A stretch of DNA of 64,000 nucleotides from Aminobacter aminovorans (GCF_900445235.1 NZ_UFSM01000001.1:3549501-3613500); one strand, 5' to 3'. Positions 1 to 8,407 are shown, counted from the stretch's first letter. Notes: generated by a model not told the origin, from the sequence alone. Numbers and translations are program-made.

Positions 1-1206
1 GACTGGCTCTACGCCAGCCTCACGCCGCTTACCGACGAACGGCGCGCTCGCACCGAAACGTCGCGCCGCTATGCCGATGCGATGCTGCGCGAATTGCCGG
101 TGATACGAAGTGCCGCCGATGACGGCCAGCCCTTGTTGCGCATTGCCGAGGACGGCAAGTCGCGCGAATTCCTCGAACTGGCCGAAGAGATGCCCGAAGC
201 GCGCTGGACCGTACGTGTCCTGGCGGATACCGCGTCCGCCCATGCGCAGGCGCTGACGGCGGTCATCTCGGCGCTGCTGGCGCTCGGCCTCGCCGCGCTC
301 GGCGGCGCCGTCGTCCTGCAGCGCCGCGCCCGTCTTGCCGAGCGTATGCAGATGCAGCAGAGCGCGCAGGTCGAACTCGAGCGCCGGGTCGACGAGCGCA
401 CCGCCGACCTCGCCCTGGTCAACAGCCGGCTGGAAACAGAGGTAGCCGAGCGACGTACCGCCGAACAGCAATTGCGCCAGACCCAGGCGGATTTGATTCA
501 AGCCGGCAAGCTCGCAGCCCTTGGCCAGATGTCGGCAGCACTGTCACACGAATTCAACCAGCCGCTCGCCGCGGTGAAGACCTATGCCGAAAATGCAGCG
601 ACGCTGATCGACCGCGCGCGCATCGAGGAAGCGCGCGACAACGTTTCGCGCATTTCGAGCCTCGCCGACCGCATGGCCTCGATCAGCCGTCACCTCAGGA
701 ACTTTGCCCGCAAGCCAAACCAGAAGCTGGGAGCCGTTGCGCTCGACGAAGTTGTCCACGACACCGAGGAGATCGTGGCGTGGCGTCTCAAGGCCGCCGA
801 TGCGTCACTGTCGGTCGACCTCGGACCGACGCCGCCTGCCGTCAAGGCCGGCTCGGTGCGTCTGCAGCAGGTGCTGGTCAACATCGTAACCAACGCCGCC
901 GATGCGGTCGAAGGCAGATCCGACCGGCGCATCGAACTTGTCGCGCGGCGCAAGGGCTCCAAGGTCACCATATCAGTCCGCGACCATGGCCCCGGCGTGC
1001 CGCCGGCAATTGCCGAGCGCATCTTCGATCCGTTCTTCTCGACCAAGGGCGTGGGCAAGGGCCTAGGTCTTGGGCTTTCGATTTCCTATAATATCGTCAA
1101 GGACTTCGGTGGGAGTCTTGGCATATTGAATCACCCGGAAGGCGGCGCTTTGTTCACCATTGAGCTCGATGCGGCCCGCGCTGCGATCCGCGAGGCGGCC
1201 GAATGA
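1..1206 (+). CDS. DctB-type sensor histidine kinase, 5' end missing
   Basis: The reading frame is open from base 1, so the N-terminal sensor part lies outside the window. What remains is the end of a periplasmic sensing domain, one membrane helix (about visible residues 85-107), a coiled-coil linker, the phosphorylation helix with SHEFNQPL (His near visible residue 182), and an HATPase domain with the N box (NIVTNAADAV) and glycine boxes (DHGPGVP, GLGLGLS). The SHEFNQP motif and layout are those of the DctB family, which senses C4-dicarboxylates or related carboxylates. The gene overlaps the next by four bases (ATGA), so the two form one unit. The adjacent tripartite tricarboxylate transporter suggests the signal is the transported acid. 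Family call is firm; ligand is inferred. Confidence 0.9.
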   Translation, partial: DWLYASLTPLTDERRARTETSRRYADAMLRELPVIRSAADDGQPLLRIAEDGKSREFLELAEEMPEARWTVRVLADTASAHAQALTAVISALLALGLAALGGAVVLQRRARLAERMQMQQSAQVELERRVDERTADLALVNSRLETEVAERRTAEQQLRQTQADLIQAGKLAALGQMSAALSHEFNQPLAAVKTYAENAATLIDRARIEEARDNVSRISSLADRMASISRHLRNFARKPNQKLGAVALDEVVHDTEEIVAWRLKAADASLSVDLGPTPPAVKAGSVRLQQVLVNIVTNAADAVEGRSDRRIELVARRKGSKVTISVRDHGPGVPPAIAERIFDPFFSTKGVGKGLGLGLSISYNIVKDFGGSLGILNHPEGGALFTIELDAARAAIREAAE

Positions 1207-2564
1207 AGCCGCCGATCGTCCTTCTTGTCGACGACGAAGACGAACTGCGCCGCTCGACGGCCCAGTCGCTCGACCTTGCCGGCTTCACCGTCGAGGATTT
1301 CCCGTCCGGCGAGCGCGCGCTCGACTTCATCACCCAAGGCTTCAACGGCGTCGTCATCTCGGACATCCGGATGCCGGGCATCGACGGCATGACCTTGATG
1401 AGCCGCATCCGCGAGATTGACGCCGACATCCCGGTGATCCTTGTCACCGGTCATGGCGACGTACAGCTCGCCGTACGCGCGATGCGCGAAGGCGCATATG
1501 ATTTCGTCGAAAAACCCTTCGTCACCCAGCATCTGACCGAGATGGCCGCGCGTGCCATCGACCGCCGCAGCCTTGTCCTGGAAAATCGCGAGCTGCGCGC
1601 CGTCGCCGGCAAGCGCGACGATATCGAAGCGCGTCTGCCCGGCCGCAGCCAGATGATGGTCGACCTGCGCTACAAGCTGCGCGCCATCGCTGCTACCGAT
1701 GCCGACGTGCTGATCATCGGCGACACCGGCACCGGCAAGGAAGTGACCGCACGCGCTTTGCACGACATCAGCGGCCGGGCGACAAAACCATTCGTCGCCA
1801 TCAACTGCGCCGCCCTGCCCGAAACGCTGATCGAGAGCGAATTGTTCGGCCACGAAGCCGGCGCCTTTGCCGGTGCGCTGAGGCCCCGCTTCGGCAAGTT
1901 CGAACATGCGCGTGGCGGCACGGTGCTGCTCGACGAGATCGGCTCGATGCCGGCGGACCTGCAGGTCAAGTTGCTGCGTGTCATCCAGGAGCGCGTGATC
2001 ACCCGCCTAGGCTCCAACGAACCGATCGCGCTCGATGTCCGCTTTATCGCGACCAGCAAGGTCGACCTCGACGCCGAGGTCGCTGCAGGCCGTTTCCGCG
2101 CCGACCTGCTCTACCGGCTGAATGTGGTGACGTTGCGCATGCCGGCATTGTCGTCGCGGCGCGACGATGTCCCGTTGCTGTTTCTCCAGCTGGCGCGCGA
2201 AGCCGCCGCGCGCTACCGCCGCGACGACGTCGAGGTGCCTCCGCAGGCCATCGCGGAAGTCTCCCGCCGCGACTGGCCGGGCAATGTGCGTGAGTTGCGC
2301 AATGCCGCCGACCGGTTCGTGCTTGGCCTCGGCCTGCAGCTGCCCGACGGGCCGGCGGGCACCAATGGCGGCGGCGACCGCCTGGCCGAACGTGTCGCCG
2401 ACTTCGAGAAGAATGCGATCTCGGCAGCCTTGCTCGCTCATGGCGGCAGCCTCAAGCCGGTCTACGAGCAGCTTGGGATCTCGCGGAAGACGCTCTACGA
2501 AAAGATGCAGCGCTACGGCCTCGACAAGAATCGCCTGGGCGCTTCCGAGACCGCCGACGACTGA
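1203..2564 (+). CDS. DctD-type sigma-54-dependent response regulator with a GAFAGA loop
   Basis: A 453-residue response regulator with three parts. The receiver domain (about 1-120) has Asp10-Asp11, phospho-acceptor Asp54 and Lys104. The AAA+ domain (about 145-375) has Walker A GDTGTGKE at 173-180 and Walker B near 248 (GGTVLLDEIG). The C-terminal Fis-type helix-turn-helix ends in LGISRKTLYEKM. It is the partner of the upstream kinase through a four-base overlap and probably controls the tct transporter genes that follow. The sigma-54 contact loop reads GAFAGA (220-225) instead of the usual GAFTGA; the threonine is normally needed for sigma-54 engagement. I found no well-spaced sigma-54 promoter ahead of tctC, so the mode of activation is uncertain. 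Confidence 0.9.
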   Translation: MKPPIVLLVDDEDELRRSTAQSLDLAGFTVEDFPSGERALDFITQGFNGVVISDIRMPGIDGMTLMSRIREIDADIPVILVTGHGDVQLAVRAMREGAYDFVEKPFVTQHLTEMAARAIDRRSLVLENRELRAVAGKRDDIEARLPGRSQMMVDLRYKLRAIAATDADVLIIGDTGTGKEVTARALHDISGRATKPFVAINCAALPETLIESELFGHEAGAFAGALRPRFGKFEHARGGTVLLDEIGSMPADLQVKLLRVIQERVITRLGSNEPIALDVRFIATSKVDLDAEVAAGRFRADLLYRLNVVTLRMPALSSRRDDVPLLFLQLAREAAARYRRDDVEVPPQAIAEVSRRDWPGNVRELRNAADRFVLGLGLQLPDGPAGTNGGGDRLAERVADFEKNAISAALLAHGGSLKPVYEQLGISRKTLYEKMQRYGLDKNRLGASETADD

Positions 2565-2576
2565 TCGAGCTGCCAA

Positions 2577-2594
2577 TGTGTGGAAACGCACACA
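2577..2594. promoter_or_regulatory. Inverted repeat upstream of tctC, candidate operator
   Basis: TGTGTG at 2577-2582 and CACACA at 2589-2594 form a perfect 6-bp inverted repeat with a 6-base spacer, about 185 bases before the tctC start. Its symmetry and distance fit an upstream activator site for a Fis-type regulator such as the DctD-like protein encoded just before it. That it is the actual binding site is inference. Confidence 0.45.
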
Positions 2595-2711
2595 CGCCAA
2601 CAGGGCGATGTTACCGTTTCCACCCATTACCCCAACTGCCAGGCATTTTTTGCCACCTGCAGGCCGACGTATCCATTGCAGCGAGCCTGCCCCGCCGGTC
2701 CTAATGCGTAC

Positions 2712-2751
2712 GTCCACCGCCGGCGCAGGGAGGCACCAGGCGCGGGTGGAC
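2712..2751 (+). promoter_or_regulatory. Inverted repeat in the tctC leader
   Basis: GTCCACC (2712-2718) pairs with GGTGGAC (2745-2751), closing a 26-base GC-rich loop 27 bases before the tctC start codon. It may fold in the 5' leader of the transporter mRNA or serve as a protein site. No function is shown by sequence alone. Confidence 0.3.
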
Positions 2752-2778
2752 AGATAAAACGGTTTCCGGGAGGATCAC

Positions 2779-3756
2779 ATGAAGAAACTTATCGCCTCGC
2801 TGGCGACGGCTGCCGCCGTTGCCATTTTCCCGCTTGCTGCCAACGCTGCCGGCTATCCCGAGCGCACCATTACCGTCGTCGTGCCGTTCGCGGCCGGTGG
2901 CCCGACCGACACCGTCACCCGGCTCGTTGCTGAATCGATGTCGAAGGACCTCGGCCAGCAGGTCATCGTCGAAAACGTCGGCGGTGCCGGCGGTACGCTC
3001 GGTGCCGGCCGCGTCGCTGCCGCAGATCCGGACGGCTACACGCTGTTGCTGCACCACATCGGCATGGCCACCAGCGCTACGCTGTACCGCAAGCTCGCCT
3101 ACGACACGCTGAACGCCTTCGAATATGTCGGCCTCGTCACCGAAGTGCCGATGACGATCGTTGCCAAGAAGGATCTGGCGCCGAGCGACCTCAAGGGCCT
3201 GGTCGAATACGCCAAGGCCAACAAGGACACCGTCACGGTTGCCAATGCCGGCATCGGTGCGGCCTCCCATCTCTGCGGCATGCTGTTCATGAGCGCCATT
3301 GGCACGCCTTTGGTCACGGTTCCCTACAAGGGCACCGGCCCTGCCATGACCGATCTGCTCGGCGGCCAGGTCGACATCATGTGCGACCAGACCACCAACA
3401 CCACCAAGCAGATCAAGGGCGGCACCATCAAGGCTTATGCGGTAACCTCGCCCGCACGCCTTGACGTCCTGCCTGACGTTCCGACCACCAAGGAAGGCGG
3501 CGTCGACGGCATGGAAGTCGGCATCTGGCACGGCGTCTACGCGCCCAAGGGCACGCCGGCCGAAGTGACCGAGCGCCTGTCGCAGTCGCTGCAGAAGGCG
3601 CTGAAGGATCCAAACGTGGTTGCCCGCTTCGCCGAACTCGGCACCATCCCGTCATCGGAAGCGGATGCCACGCCGGCCGCGCTGAAGGCCAAGCTCGAAA
3701 GCGAGATCGCCCGCTGGAAGCCGATCATCGAGTCCGCCGGCCAGTTCGCCGACTGA
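2779..3756 (+). CDS. tctC: Tripartite tricarboxylate transporter substrate-binding protein (TctC/Bug family)
   Basis: A 325-residue periplasmic binding protein with a typical Sec signal peptide (KK, a hydrophobic core, cleavage after LAANA near residue 23). The mature start, YPERTITVVVPFAAGGPTD, is the hallmark of the Bug/TctC family, followed by GAGGTLGA and the late TKEGGVDGMEVGIWHG region. It would capture a carboxylate in the periplasm and pass it to the TctAB membrane complex. The start at 2779 has a clear ribosome site (GGGAGGA, 6 bases upstream). It is first in the tctCBA operon and follows its likely regulators. Bug proteins bind diverse ligands, so the exact substrate (citrate, other tri- or dicarboxylate) cannot be read from sequence. 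Confidence 0.93.
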   Translation: MKKLIASLATAAAVAIFPLAANAAGYPERTITVVVPFAAGGPTDTVTRLVAESMSKDLGQQVIVENVGGAGGTLGAGRVAAADPDGYTLLLHHIGMATSATLYRKLAYDTLNAFEYVGLVTEVPMTIVAKKDLAPSDLKGLVEYAKANKDTVTVANAGIGAASHLCGMLFMSAIGTPLVTVPYKGTGPAMTDLLGGQVDIMCDQTTNTTKQIKGGTIKAYAVTSPARLDVLPDVPTTKEGGVDGMEVGIWHGVYAPKGTPAEVTERLSQSLQKALKDPNVVARFAELGTIPSSEADATPAALKAKLESEIARWKPIIESAGQFAD

Positions 3757-3773
3757 CGTCTTGAGCACCGGTG

Positions 3774-3805
3774 CCGATTGGGGGCGAAGGCTTGCCCTCA
3801 ATCGG
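3774..3805 (+). promoter_or_regulatory. Hairpin between tctC and tctB
   Basis: CCGATTG (3774-3780) pairs with CAATCGG (3799-3805), continued inside by GGGC/GCCC. There is no T-run after it. A hairpin just after a binding-protein gene often acts as a 3' stabiliser or partial terminator that makes the binding protein more abundant than the membrane parts; that role here is inference. Confidence 0.4.
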
Positions 3806-3947
3806 GCCCCAGCTCCGCTCGGTCAACCTCTCCCGTCGGGCGAGGAGATCGGCACCGCCTCAGCCTTCCTCTTCTCCCTCGCTGGGATAAAGTGGCCGCA
3901 AGGCCTGATGAGGGACATGGCAGTATGGAACCTCAAAGAGGGAAACC

Positions 3948-4409
3948 ATGAACAAGCTTTCCATCGATCCCACCAACGGTGCCTGCGGCGCGATCTTTGT
4001 CGCCACCGGCGCCTTCTTCGCCATCCAGTCGCTCGGCCTCGAACTCGGCACCACCTTCCGCATGGGGCCGGGTTACTTCCCGCTCGCCCTCGCCCTTGCA
4101 TTGATCGTGCTCGGCCTCATCGTCGTCGTCCAGGCCACCAGGGTAGCAGGTGAGCCGATTGGCCCGATCGCCTGGCGTGGCATGGCCTTCATCCTGCCGG
4201 CACCGGTCTTCTTCGGTCTTACGGTACGCGGGCTTGGCTTCGTTCCGTCGATCTTCCTGACCTGTCTGATCGCTGCCTTCGCCTCGACGCGGATGAAGCC
4301 GCTCGGCGCAATCATCCTCTCCGCCGGGGTAACGCTGTTCTCGGTCATCGTCTTCAGCTACGCGCTGGGACTGCCGTTCCAGCGCTTCGGCCCCTGGCTG
4401 CCATTCTGA
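3948..4409 (+). CDS. tctB: Tripartite tricarboxylate transporter small membrane subunit (TctB family)
   Basis: A 153-residue membrane protein with four hydrophobic segments (about 13-33, 43-65, 78-100, 118-145) and the family's FRMGPGYFPLALALALIVLG element near residue 40. TctB is the small subunit that pairs with TctA to carry the acid across the inner membrane. It is preceded by GAGGGAAACC as ribosome site and ends ten bases before tctA. Size and topology are typical for the family. Confidence 0.9.
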   Translation: MNKLSIDPTNGACGAIFVATGAFFAIQSLGLELGTTFRMGPGYFPLALALALIVLGLIVVVQATRVAGEPIGPIAWRGMAFILPAPVFFGLTVRGLGFVPSIFLTCLIAAFASTRMKPLGAIILSAGVTLFSVIVFSYALGLPFQRFGPWLPF

Positions 4410-4419
4410 GGGGGATGAG

Positions 4420-5931
4420 ATGGAACTCTTCGACAATCTCGCGCTCGGCTTCTCGACCGCCACGACGCTCGCCAATCTGGGTTTCTGCCTGATCGGCGTC
4501 CTGCTCGGCACGCTCATCGGTGTGCTGCCCGGCATCGGCGCCACCGCCACCATCGCCATGCTGTTGCCGATCACTTTTCAGATCGGCGATCCCGTCTCCT
4601 CGCTCATCATGCTCTCCGGGATCTACTACGGCGCGCAATATGGCGGCTCGACCACCGCGATCCTGATCAACATGCCGGGCGAATCCTCGTCCGCGGTGAC
4701 CGCCATCGACGGTTACCAGATGGCACGCAAGGGGCGCGCAGGTGCTGCACTCGCCATTGCCGCCATCGGCTCGTTTTTCGCCGGCACCGTTTCGACGTTC
4801 CTCGTTGCCGTCTTCGCGCCGCCGCTGACGGCAATTGCGCTTCAGTTCGGTGCTGCCGAGTACTTCTCGCTGATGGTCGTCGGCCTGGTCTCGTCCATCG
4901 CCCTTGCCCATGGCTCGATCGTCAAGGCACTTGCGATGGTCGTGCTCGGCCTGCTGCTCGGCCTCGTCGGCACCGACATCTATACCGGCACGCCGCGCTT
5001 CACGCTGGGCATTCGCGAATATGCGGACGGGCTCAACTTCGTCGCGGTCGCCGTCGGCGTCTTCGGCATCGCCGAAATCCTGCGCAACCTCGAAAGCGAA
5101 AAGACGCGCGAAGTGCTGATGGCCAAGGTTTCGGGCCTGTTGCCGACGCGCGAGGATTTCCACGCCATGGCGGCACCCATCCTGCGCGGCACGGCGATCG
5201 GCTCGGCACTCGGCATCCTGCCCGGCGGCGGCGCCATCCTCGCCGCCTTCGCCTCCTATACGGTGGAAAAGCGCGTTTCCAAGAACCCGGAGGAGTTCGG
5301 CAAGGGTGCTGTGGCCGGTGTCGCCGGTCCGGAATCGGCCAACAATGCCGGTGCCCAGACCTCTTTCATCCCGATGCTGACGCTCGGCATCCCGGCCAAT
5401 CCCGTGATGGCGCTGATGATCGGCGCGATGATCATCCAGGGCATCGTGCCCGGCCCCAACGTCGCGACCGAGCAGCCGGCGCTGTTCTGGGGCATCATCG
5501 CGTCGATGTGGATCGGCAACCTGATGCTGATCATCCTCAACCTGCCGCTCATCGGCCTGTGGGTGAAGCTTTTGACGGTGCCCTATTACGTGCTGTTCCC
5601 GATCATCATGGCGTTCTGTGCCATCGGCGTCTACAGCGTCAACTCCAACGTCTTCGACCTTTATGCCGTCGCCTTCTTCGGCTTCATCGGCTACGTGCTG
5701 GTCAAGCTGCGCTGCGAACCGGCGCCATTGCTGCTCGGCTTCGTGCTCGGGCCGCTGCTCGAAGAAAACCTGCGTCGCGCCATGATCCTGTCGCGTGGCG
5801 ACCCGACCACCTTCATCACCCGTCCGATCAGCGCCATCCTTCTGGCTCTGGCAGCAGGCGTGCTGATCGTGGTGCTGCTCCCGGCGGTGCGCAAGAAGCG
5901 CGACGAGGTCTTCGTCGAGGAAGACGCCTGA
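4420..5931 (+). CDS. tctA: Tripartite tricarboxylate transporter large permease subunit (TctA family)
   Basis: A 503-residue polytopic permease with about 11-12 hydrophobic segments. It carries the TctA signature regions GVLPGIGATATIAMLLP near residue 37, YYGAQYGGSTTAILINMPGE near 69, and a second glycine-rich copy, GILPGGGAILAAFASYTVEK, near 265. It forms the channel that moves the carboxylate together with cations. Ribosome site GAGGGGGATGAG lies directly before the start. It is the last gene of tctCBA and a strong terminator follows. Length and motifs match full-length family members. Confidence 0.94.
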   Translation: MELFDNLALGFSTATTLANLGFCLIGVLLGTLIGVLPGIGATATIAMLLPITFQIGDPVSSLIMLSGIYYGAQYGGSTTAILINMPGESSSAVTAIDGYQMARKGRAGAALAIAAIGSFFAGTVSTFLVAVFAPPLTAIALQFGAAEYFSLMVVGLVSSIALAHGSIVKALAMVVLGLLLGLVGTDIYTGTPRFTLGIREYADGLNFVAVAVGVFGIAEILRNLESEKTREVLMAKVSGLLPTREDFHAMAAPILRGTAIGSALGILPGGGAILAAFASYTVEKRVSKNPEEFGKGAVAGVAGPESANNAGAQTSFIPMLTLGIPANPVMALMIGAMIIQGIVPGPNVATEQPALFWGIIASMWIGNLMLIILNLPLIGLWVKLLTVPYYVLFPIIMAFCAIGVYSVNSNVFDLYAVAFFGFIGYVLVKLRCEPAPLLLGFVLGPLLEENLRRAMILSRGDPTTFITRPISAILLALAAGVLIVVLLPAVRKKRDEVFVEEDA

Positions 5932-5958
5932 TCAGAAGCCAGCAACTTGGAGCAAAAC

Positions 5959-5990
5959 CAACGGGCGGATTCTCCGCCCGTTGACTTTTC
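5959..5990 (+). terminator. Rho-independent terminator of tctCBA
   Basis: CAACGGGCGG (5959-5968) pairs perfectly with CCGCCCGTTG (5974-5983) around a five-base loop, and the strand continues ACTTTTC. It lies 28 bases after the tctA stop. It also argues that the next gene starts at 6037, not further upstream. Confidence 0.85.
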
Positions 5991-6036
5991 CGGCGCATTG
6001 GCCGTCACTTGCCGCTCAAAACGGGCGGAGGCGGGC

Positions 6037-6888
6037 ATGCGTTCTTTCTGGACTGCTGTTGTTGTTGCTTTTGTTTCACTGTTTGCCTTGGCATCGGCAA
6101 GTGCCGAAGAACGCTGGCTGACCTTGCCGGAACCGGCCGCCATGCCGGCATCGACCGAGACCGGCTATGCCAAGGTCAACGGCATCGACATGTATTATGC
6201 CGTCTACGGTGCCGGCGATCCTATCCTCTTGATCCATGGCGGCCTCGGCCATGCAGACATCTGGGCGAGCCAGGTGGCTGAACTGTCCAAGACCCACAAG
6301 GTAGTCGTCGCCGACAGCCGCGGCCACGGCCGCTCGAGCCGCACCACGGAGCCCTTCGGTTATGAACTGATGGCATCCGACTATCTGGCGCTGCTCGACC
6401 ATCTCAAGATCGACAAGACCGCGATCGTCGGCTGGAGCGACGGCGGCATCGTCGGCATCGATATCGCCATGAAACACCCTGAACGCCTGACCCGGCTCTA
6501 CGCCCAGGCAGCCAACGTCACCACAGACGGCGTCGATCCCGGTGTCGAGACCAACAAGACCTTCGGCGCCTATATCGAACGCTCCGGCAAGGACTACGCC
6601 AGGATGTCGAAGACGCCCGATCAGTACGAGGCCTTCGTCGGCCAGATCAGCGAGATGTGGAAGACGCAGCCGAACTGGAGCAAGGAAGAGCTGGCGAAGA
6701 TCATGGTGCCGACGGCGATCGTGCTCGGCGACCATGACGAGGCGGTGACGCGCAAACACACCGAATACATGGCCTCGATCATCCCTGGCGCCGAGTTGAT
6801 CATCCTGCCCGACGCCAGCCATTTCGCCATGCTGCAGGCGCCGGACGAATACAACAAGTCGGTGCTGGAGTTCATCGACCAGAAATAG
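6037..6888 (+). CDS. Exported alpha/beta hydrolase
   Basis: A 283-residue alpha/beta-fold hydrolase with a Sec signal peptide (hydrophobic core VVVAFVSLFALASASA). It has the oxyanion element LIHGGLG, the nucleophile elbow GWSDGG (Ser), an acidic residue in VLGDHDEA, and the catalytic His in PDASHFAM. It probably acts in the periplasm on an ester or similar small substrate. The start at 6037 is chosen because the signal peptide begins there, GGCGGAGGCGGG precedes it, and the upstream in-frame stretch overlaps the tctA terminator. It resembles the hydrolase at 39979-40911, which has the same export design. Substrate unknown. Confidence 0.85.
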   Translation: MRSFWTAVVVAFVSLFALASASAEERWLTLPEPAAMPASTETGYAKVNGIDMYYAVYGAGDPILLIHGGLGHADIWASQVAELSKTHKVVVADSRGHGRSSRTTEPFGYELMASDYLALLDHLKIDKTAIVGWSDGGIVGIDIAMKHPERLTRLYAQAANVTTDGVDPGVETNKTFGAYIERSGKDYARMSKTPDQYEAFVGQISEMWKTQPNWSKEELAKIMVPTAIVLGDHDEAVTRKHTEYMASIIPGAELIILPDASHFAMLQAPDEYNKSVLEFIDQK

Positions 6889-6903
6889 GGCTTCCAGCCA
6901 CCC

Positions 6904-6941
6904 TCGCCTGTTCCGTTTTCGTCGGCAACCGGAGCAGGCGA
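6904..6941 (+). terminator. Hairpin after the hydrolase gene, possible terminator
   Basis: A 12-bp stem with one G-U pair (6904-6915 with 6930-6941) and a 14-base loop lies 15 bases after the stop at 6888. There is no T-run behind it, so it may be a weak terminator or an RNA-end stabiliser. Confidence 0.45.
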
Positions 6942-7085
6942 TGCGTCCGCGTCCCAAGACAGCTGGGCGGCCTGCCTGCAATCATCGGCGCGGGCGATGC
7001 GCTTCATCGCCCCCTTCGCGGAACAAATCGTGTATGGAGGGCGAGGCCGCTGACTCGCGGCACGCGGAAATGGCGGAAATCAAGC

Positions 7086-7295
7086 ATGGCAATCAAGTTC
7101 ACTGAAAAGGCGGCCCCGGCCGCGGCAAAACCGGCGCCTGCCAAGGCGGTATCGCCAGTTGCGGCGCCGCCGGAAGCAGCAGCGGTTGCGACAAAAGACA
7201 CCGCCAGGAAGCCGGGCAAGAAAGCCCCGCGCAAAGCGCCGAAATCTGGTGCTGGGGCCGAGTCCCCGTTGCTCGATTTCAACGGAACGAAGTAG
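7086..7295 (+). CDS. Small Ala/Lys/Pro-rich protein of unknown function
   Basis: A 69-residue basic, low-complexity protein: an Ala/Pro/Lys-rich body (AAPAAAKPAPAKAV, then KKAPRKAPK) between short ordered ends (MAIKFTEK and LLDFNGTK). The composition recalls nucleic-acid-binding tails, but no domain can be named. Ribosome site GCGGAAA is seven bases before the start. Third codon positions are G/C rich as in the neighbours, which supports real coding despite its size. Confidence 0.55.
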   Translation: MAIKFTEKAAPAAAKPAPAKAVSPVAAPPEAAAVATKDTARKPGKKAPRKAPKSGAGAESPLLDFNGTK

Positions 7296-7353
7296 CCGCA
7301 AGGGCTTGCCGGGACTTGCAATATCGCCCGGCTGCTTTACCAGTTCCGCCCAA

Positions 7354-7438
7354 GCGGACGTGGCGAAACTGGTAGACGCAAGAGACTTAAAATCTCTCAG
7401 CCTCGGCTATGCGGGTTCGAGCCCCGCCGTCCGCACCA
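7354..7438 (+). tRNA. tRNA-Leu (anticodon UAA)
   Basis: Acceptor GCGGACG (7354-7360) pairs with CGTCCGC (7428-7434), followed by A and an encoded CCA (7436-7438). The anticodon stem AGAGA/TCTCT encloses the loop CTTAAAA with TAA at 7388-7390. A long variable arm (class II tRNA) and GGTTCGAGCC in the T arm complete the cloverleaf. It decodes UUA and UUG. Confidence 0.97.
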
Positions 7439-7627
7439 GAACTTTCCACTGCCCCGCACCGACGAATCGCGCCGCACTCGCCAAGCATATGGCGCTGTAT
7501 ATTAGCGTGACATAATTGCCACGCTCGCACTCTTTCCTCACTGCACAACCACACCGGAAAATTGCGGATTATTTCAGAGTGAAATACAACTTCACCGCGT
7601 GGGGGCGTGAGTGGGGAGTAGCGTACA

Positions 7628-7743
7628 TGCATTACAATTGGGAACGTGCACCATATTTCTGGGAAAAACACCGTAGCGCCTGCCTTGGACTTGCCGCCGC
7701 CGTTTGCGGTGCCTGGGTCGTGTTTTCCATCGTCCCTCTCTGA
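7628..7743 (+). CDS. Very short single-helix membrane protein
   Basis: A 38-residue reading frame with a strong ribosome site (GTGGGGAG, eight bases before the ATG). The first half is aromatic and charged (HYNWERAPYFWEKHR) and the second half is one hydrophobic helix (about 20-38, LGLAAAVCGAWVVFSIVPL) ending at the stop. A TTG at 7516 would give a 75-residue version, but the added part has no good ribosome site. No family is recognised. Its layout suits a small inner-membrane protein. Confidence 0.45.
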
Positions 7744-8075
7744 ACCAGACCAGATAGCGCCGTCCAAAAACGCCGTTTGACGGCATGCAACCATTTGCGC
7801 CCGGCAACGTTTGAGCGGGCATGGTCGCATATGAATCCATTGCGCGCCCGGCATCTGTTGCACCTCCGCGCCAGACGACCCCCTGTTGTCGCCTGACAGC
7901 CAGAACCTTTGTGCCCGCCACTGGGTCGCCCACCGCTCGCATTATCTGCCATACATACCGGACACGCCGGGACGGCCGTCAGGCGTTCCCTACTGCGGCG
8001 CGCGAACACTCCTTGCGGCAGCACGGCACCTCGAGGCTCTGATGCACAACGACATCCCACCCAAACGAGGAAACC
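7744..8075. other. Intergenic region without a convincing gene
   Basis: Short open frames here on both strands lack ribosome sites and third-position bias. A short GCCGT/ACGGC hairpin sits at 7772-7784 just after the 38-residue gene. The last bases hold the ribosome site (CGAGGAAA) of the next gene. Nothing else is recognised. Confidence 0.5.
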
Positions 8076-8315
8076 ATGGCCAAGCTCGTCTATGAAATAG
8101 TCCAGCACGATGGTGGCTGGGCCTACAAGGTCGGCGACACCTTCTCCGAGACCTTCCCCACCCACGATCACGCCCTGCAGGCAGCAGAGACCGCGGCTGC
8201 CGAACAGCGCGTCGCCGGCTCGACCGACGGCATCCAGTATGAGGATGCGGACGGCCGCTGGCACGACGAACTCGCCAAGGGCGACGACAGGCCGGAGACC
8301 GAGGTCTCCGACTAG
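8076..8315 (+). CDS. DUF2188-like small protein
   Basis: A 79-residue soluble acidic protein. The core YEIVQHDGGWAYKVGDTFSE followed by a helix of alternating alanines (HALQAAETAAAEQ) matches the DUF2188 pattern: a small beta-hairpin plus helix found across rhizobia, function unknown. GAGGAAACC precedes the ATG. The C-terminal half (residues 50-79) is Asp/Glu-rich and probably flexible. It stands alone. Confidence 0.75.
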   Translation: MAKLVYEIVQHDGGWAYKVGDTFSETFPTHDHALQAAETAAAEQRVAGSTDGIQYEDADGRWHDELAKGDDRPETEVSD

Positions 8316-8407
8316 CCACATGCAAGGAACTGCCTGAACCTTTTGCCAAGTCGGCGACACTCATGAGCAGCCGGCCAGACGCCGGACAGCTCAGCGGAGG
8401 CCGAACC

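Noticed and set aside
2640..2660. Sigma-54-like promoter AGGCATTTTTTGCC before tctC
   Set aside because: GG and GC elements are present but separated by eight bases instead of ten. Sigma-54 promoters do not tolerate this spacing.
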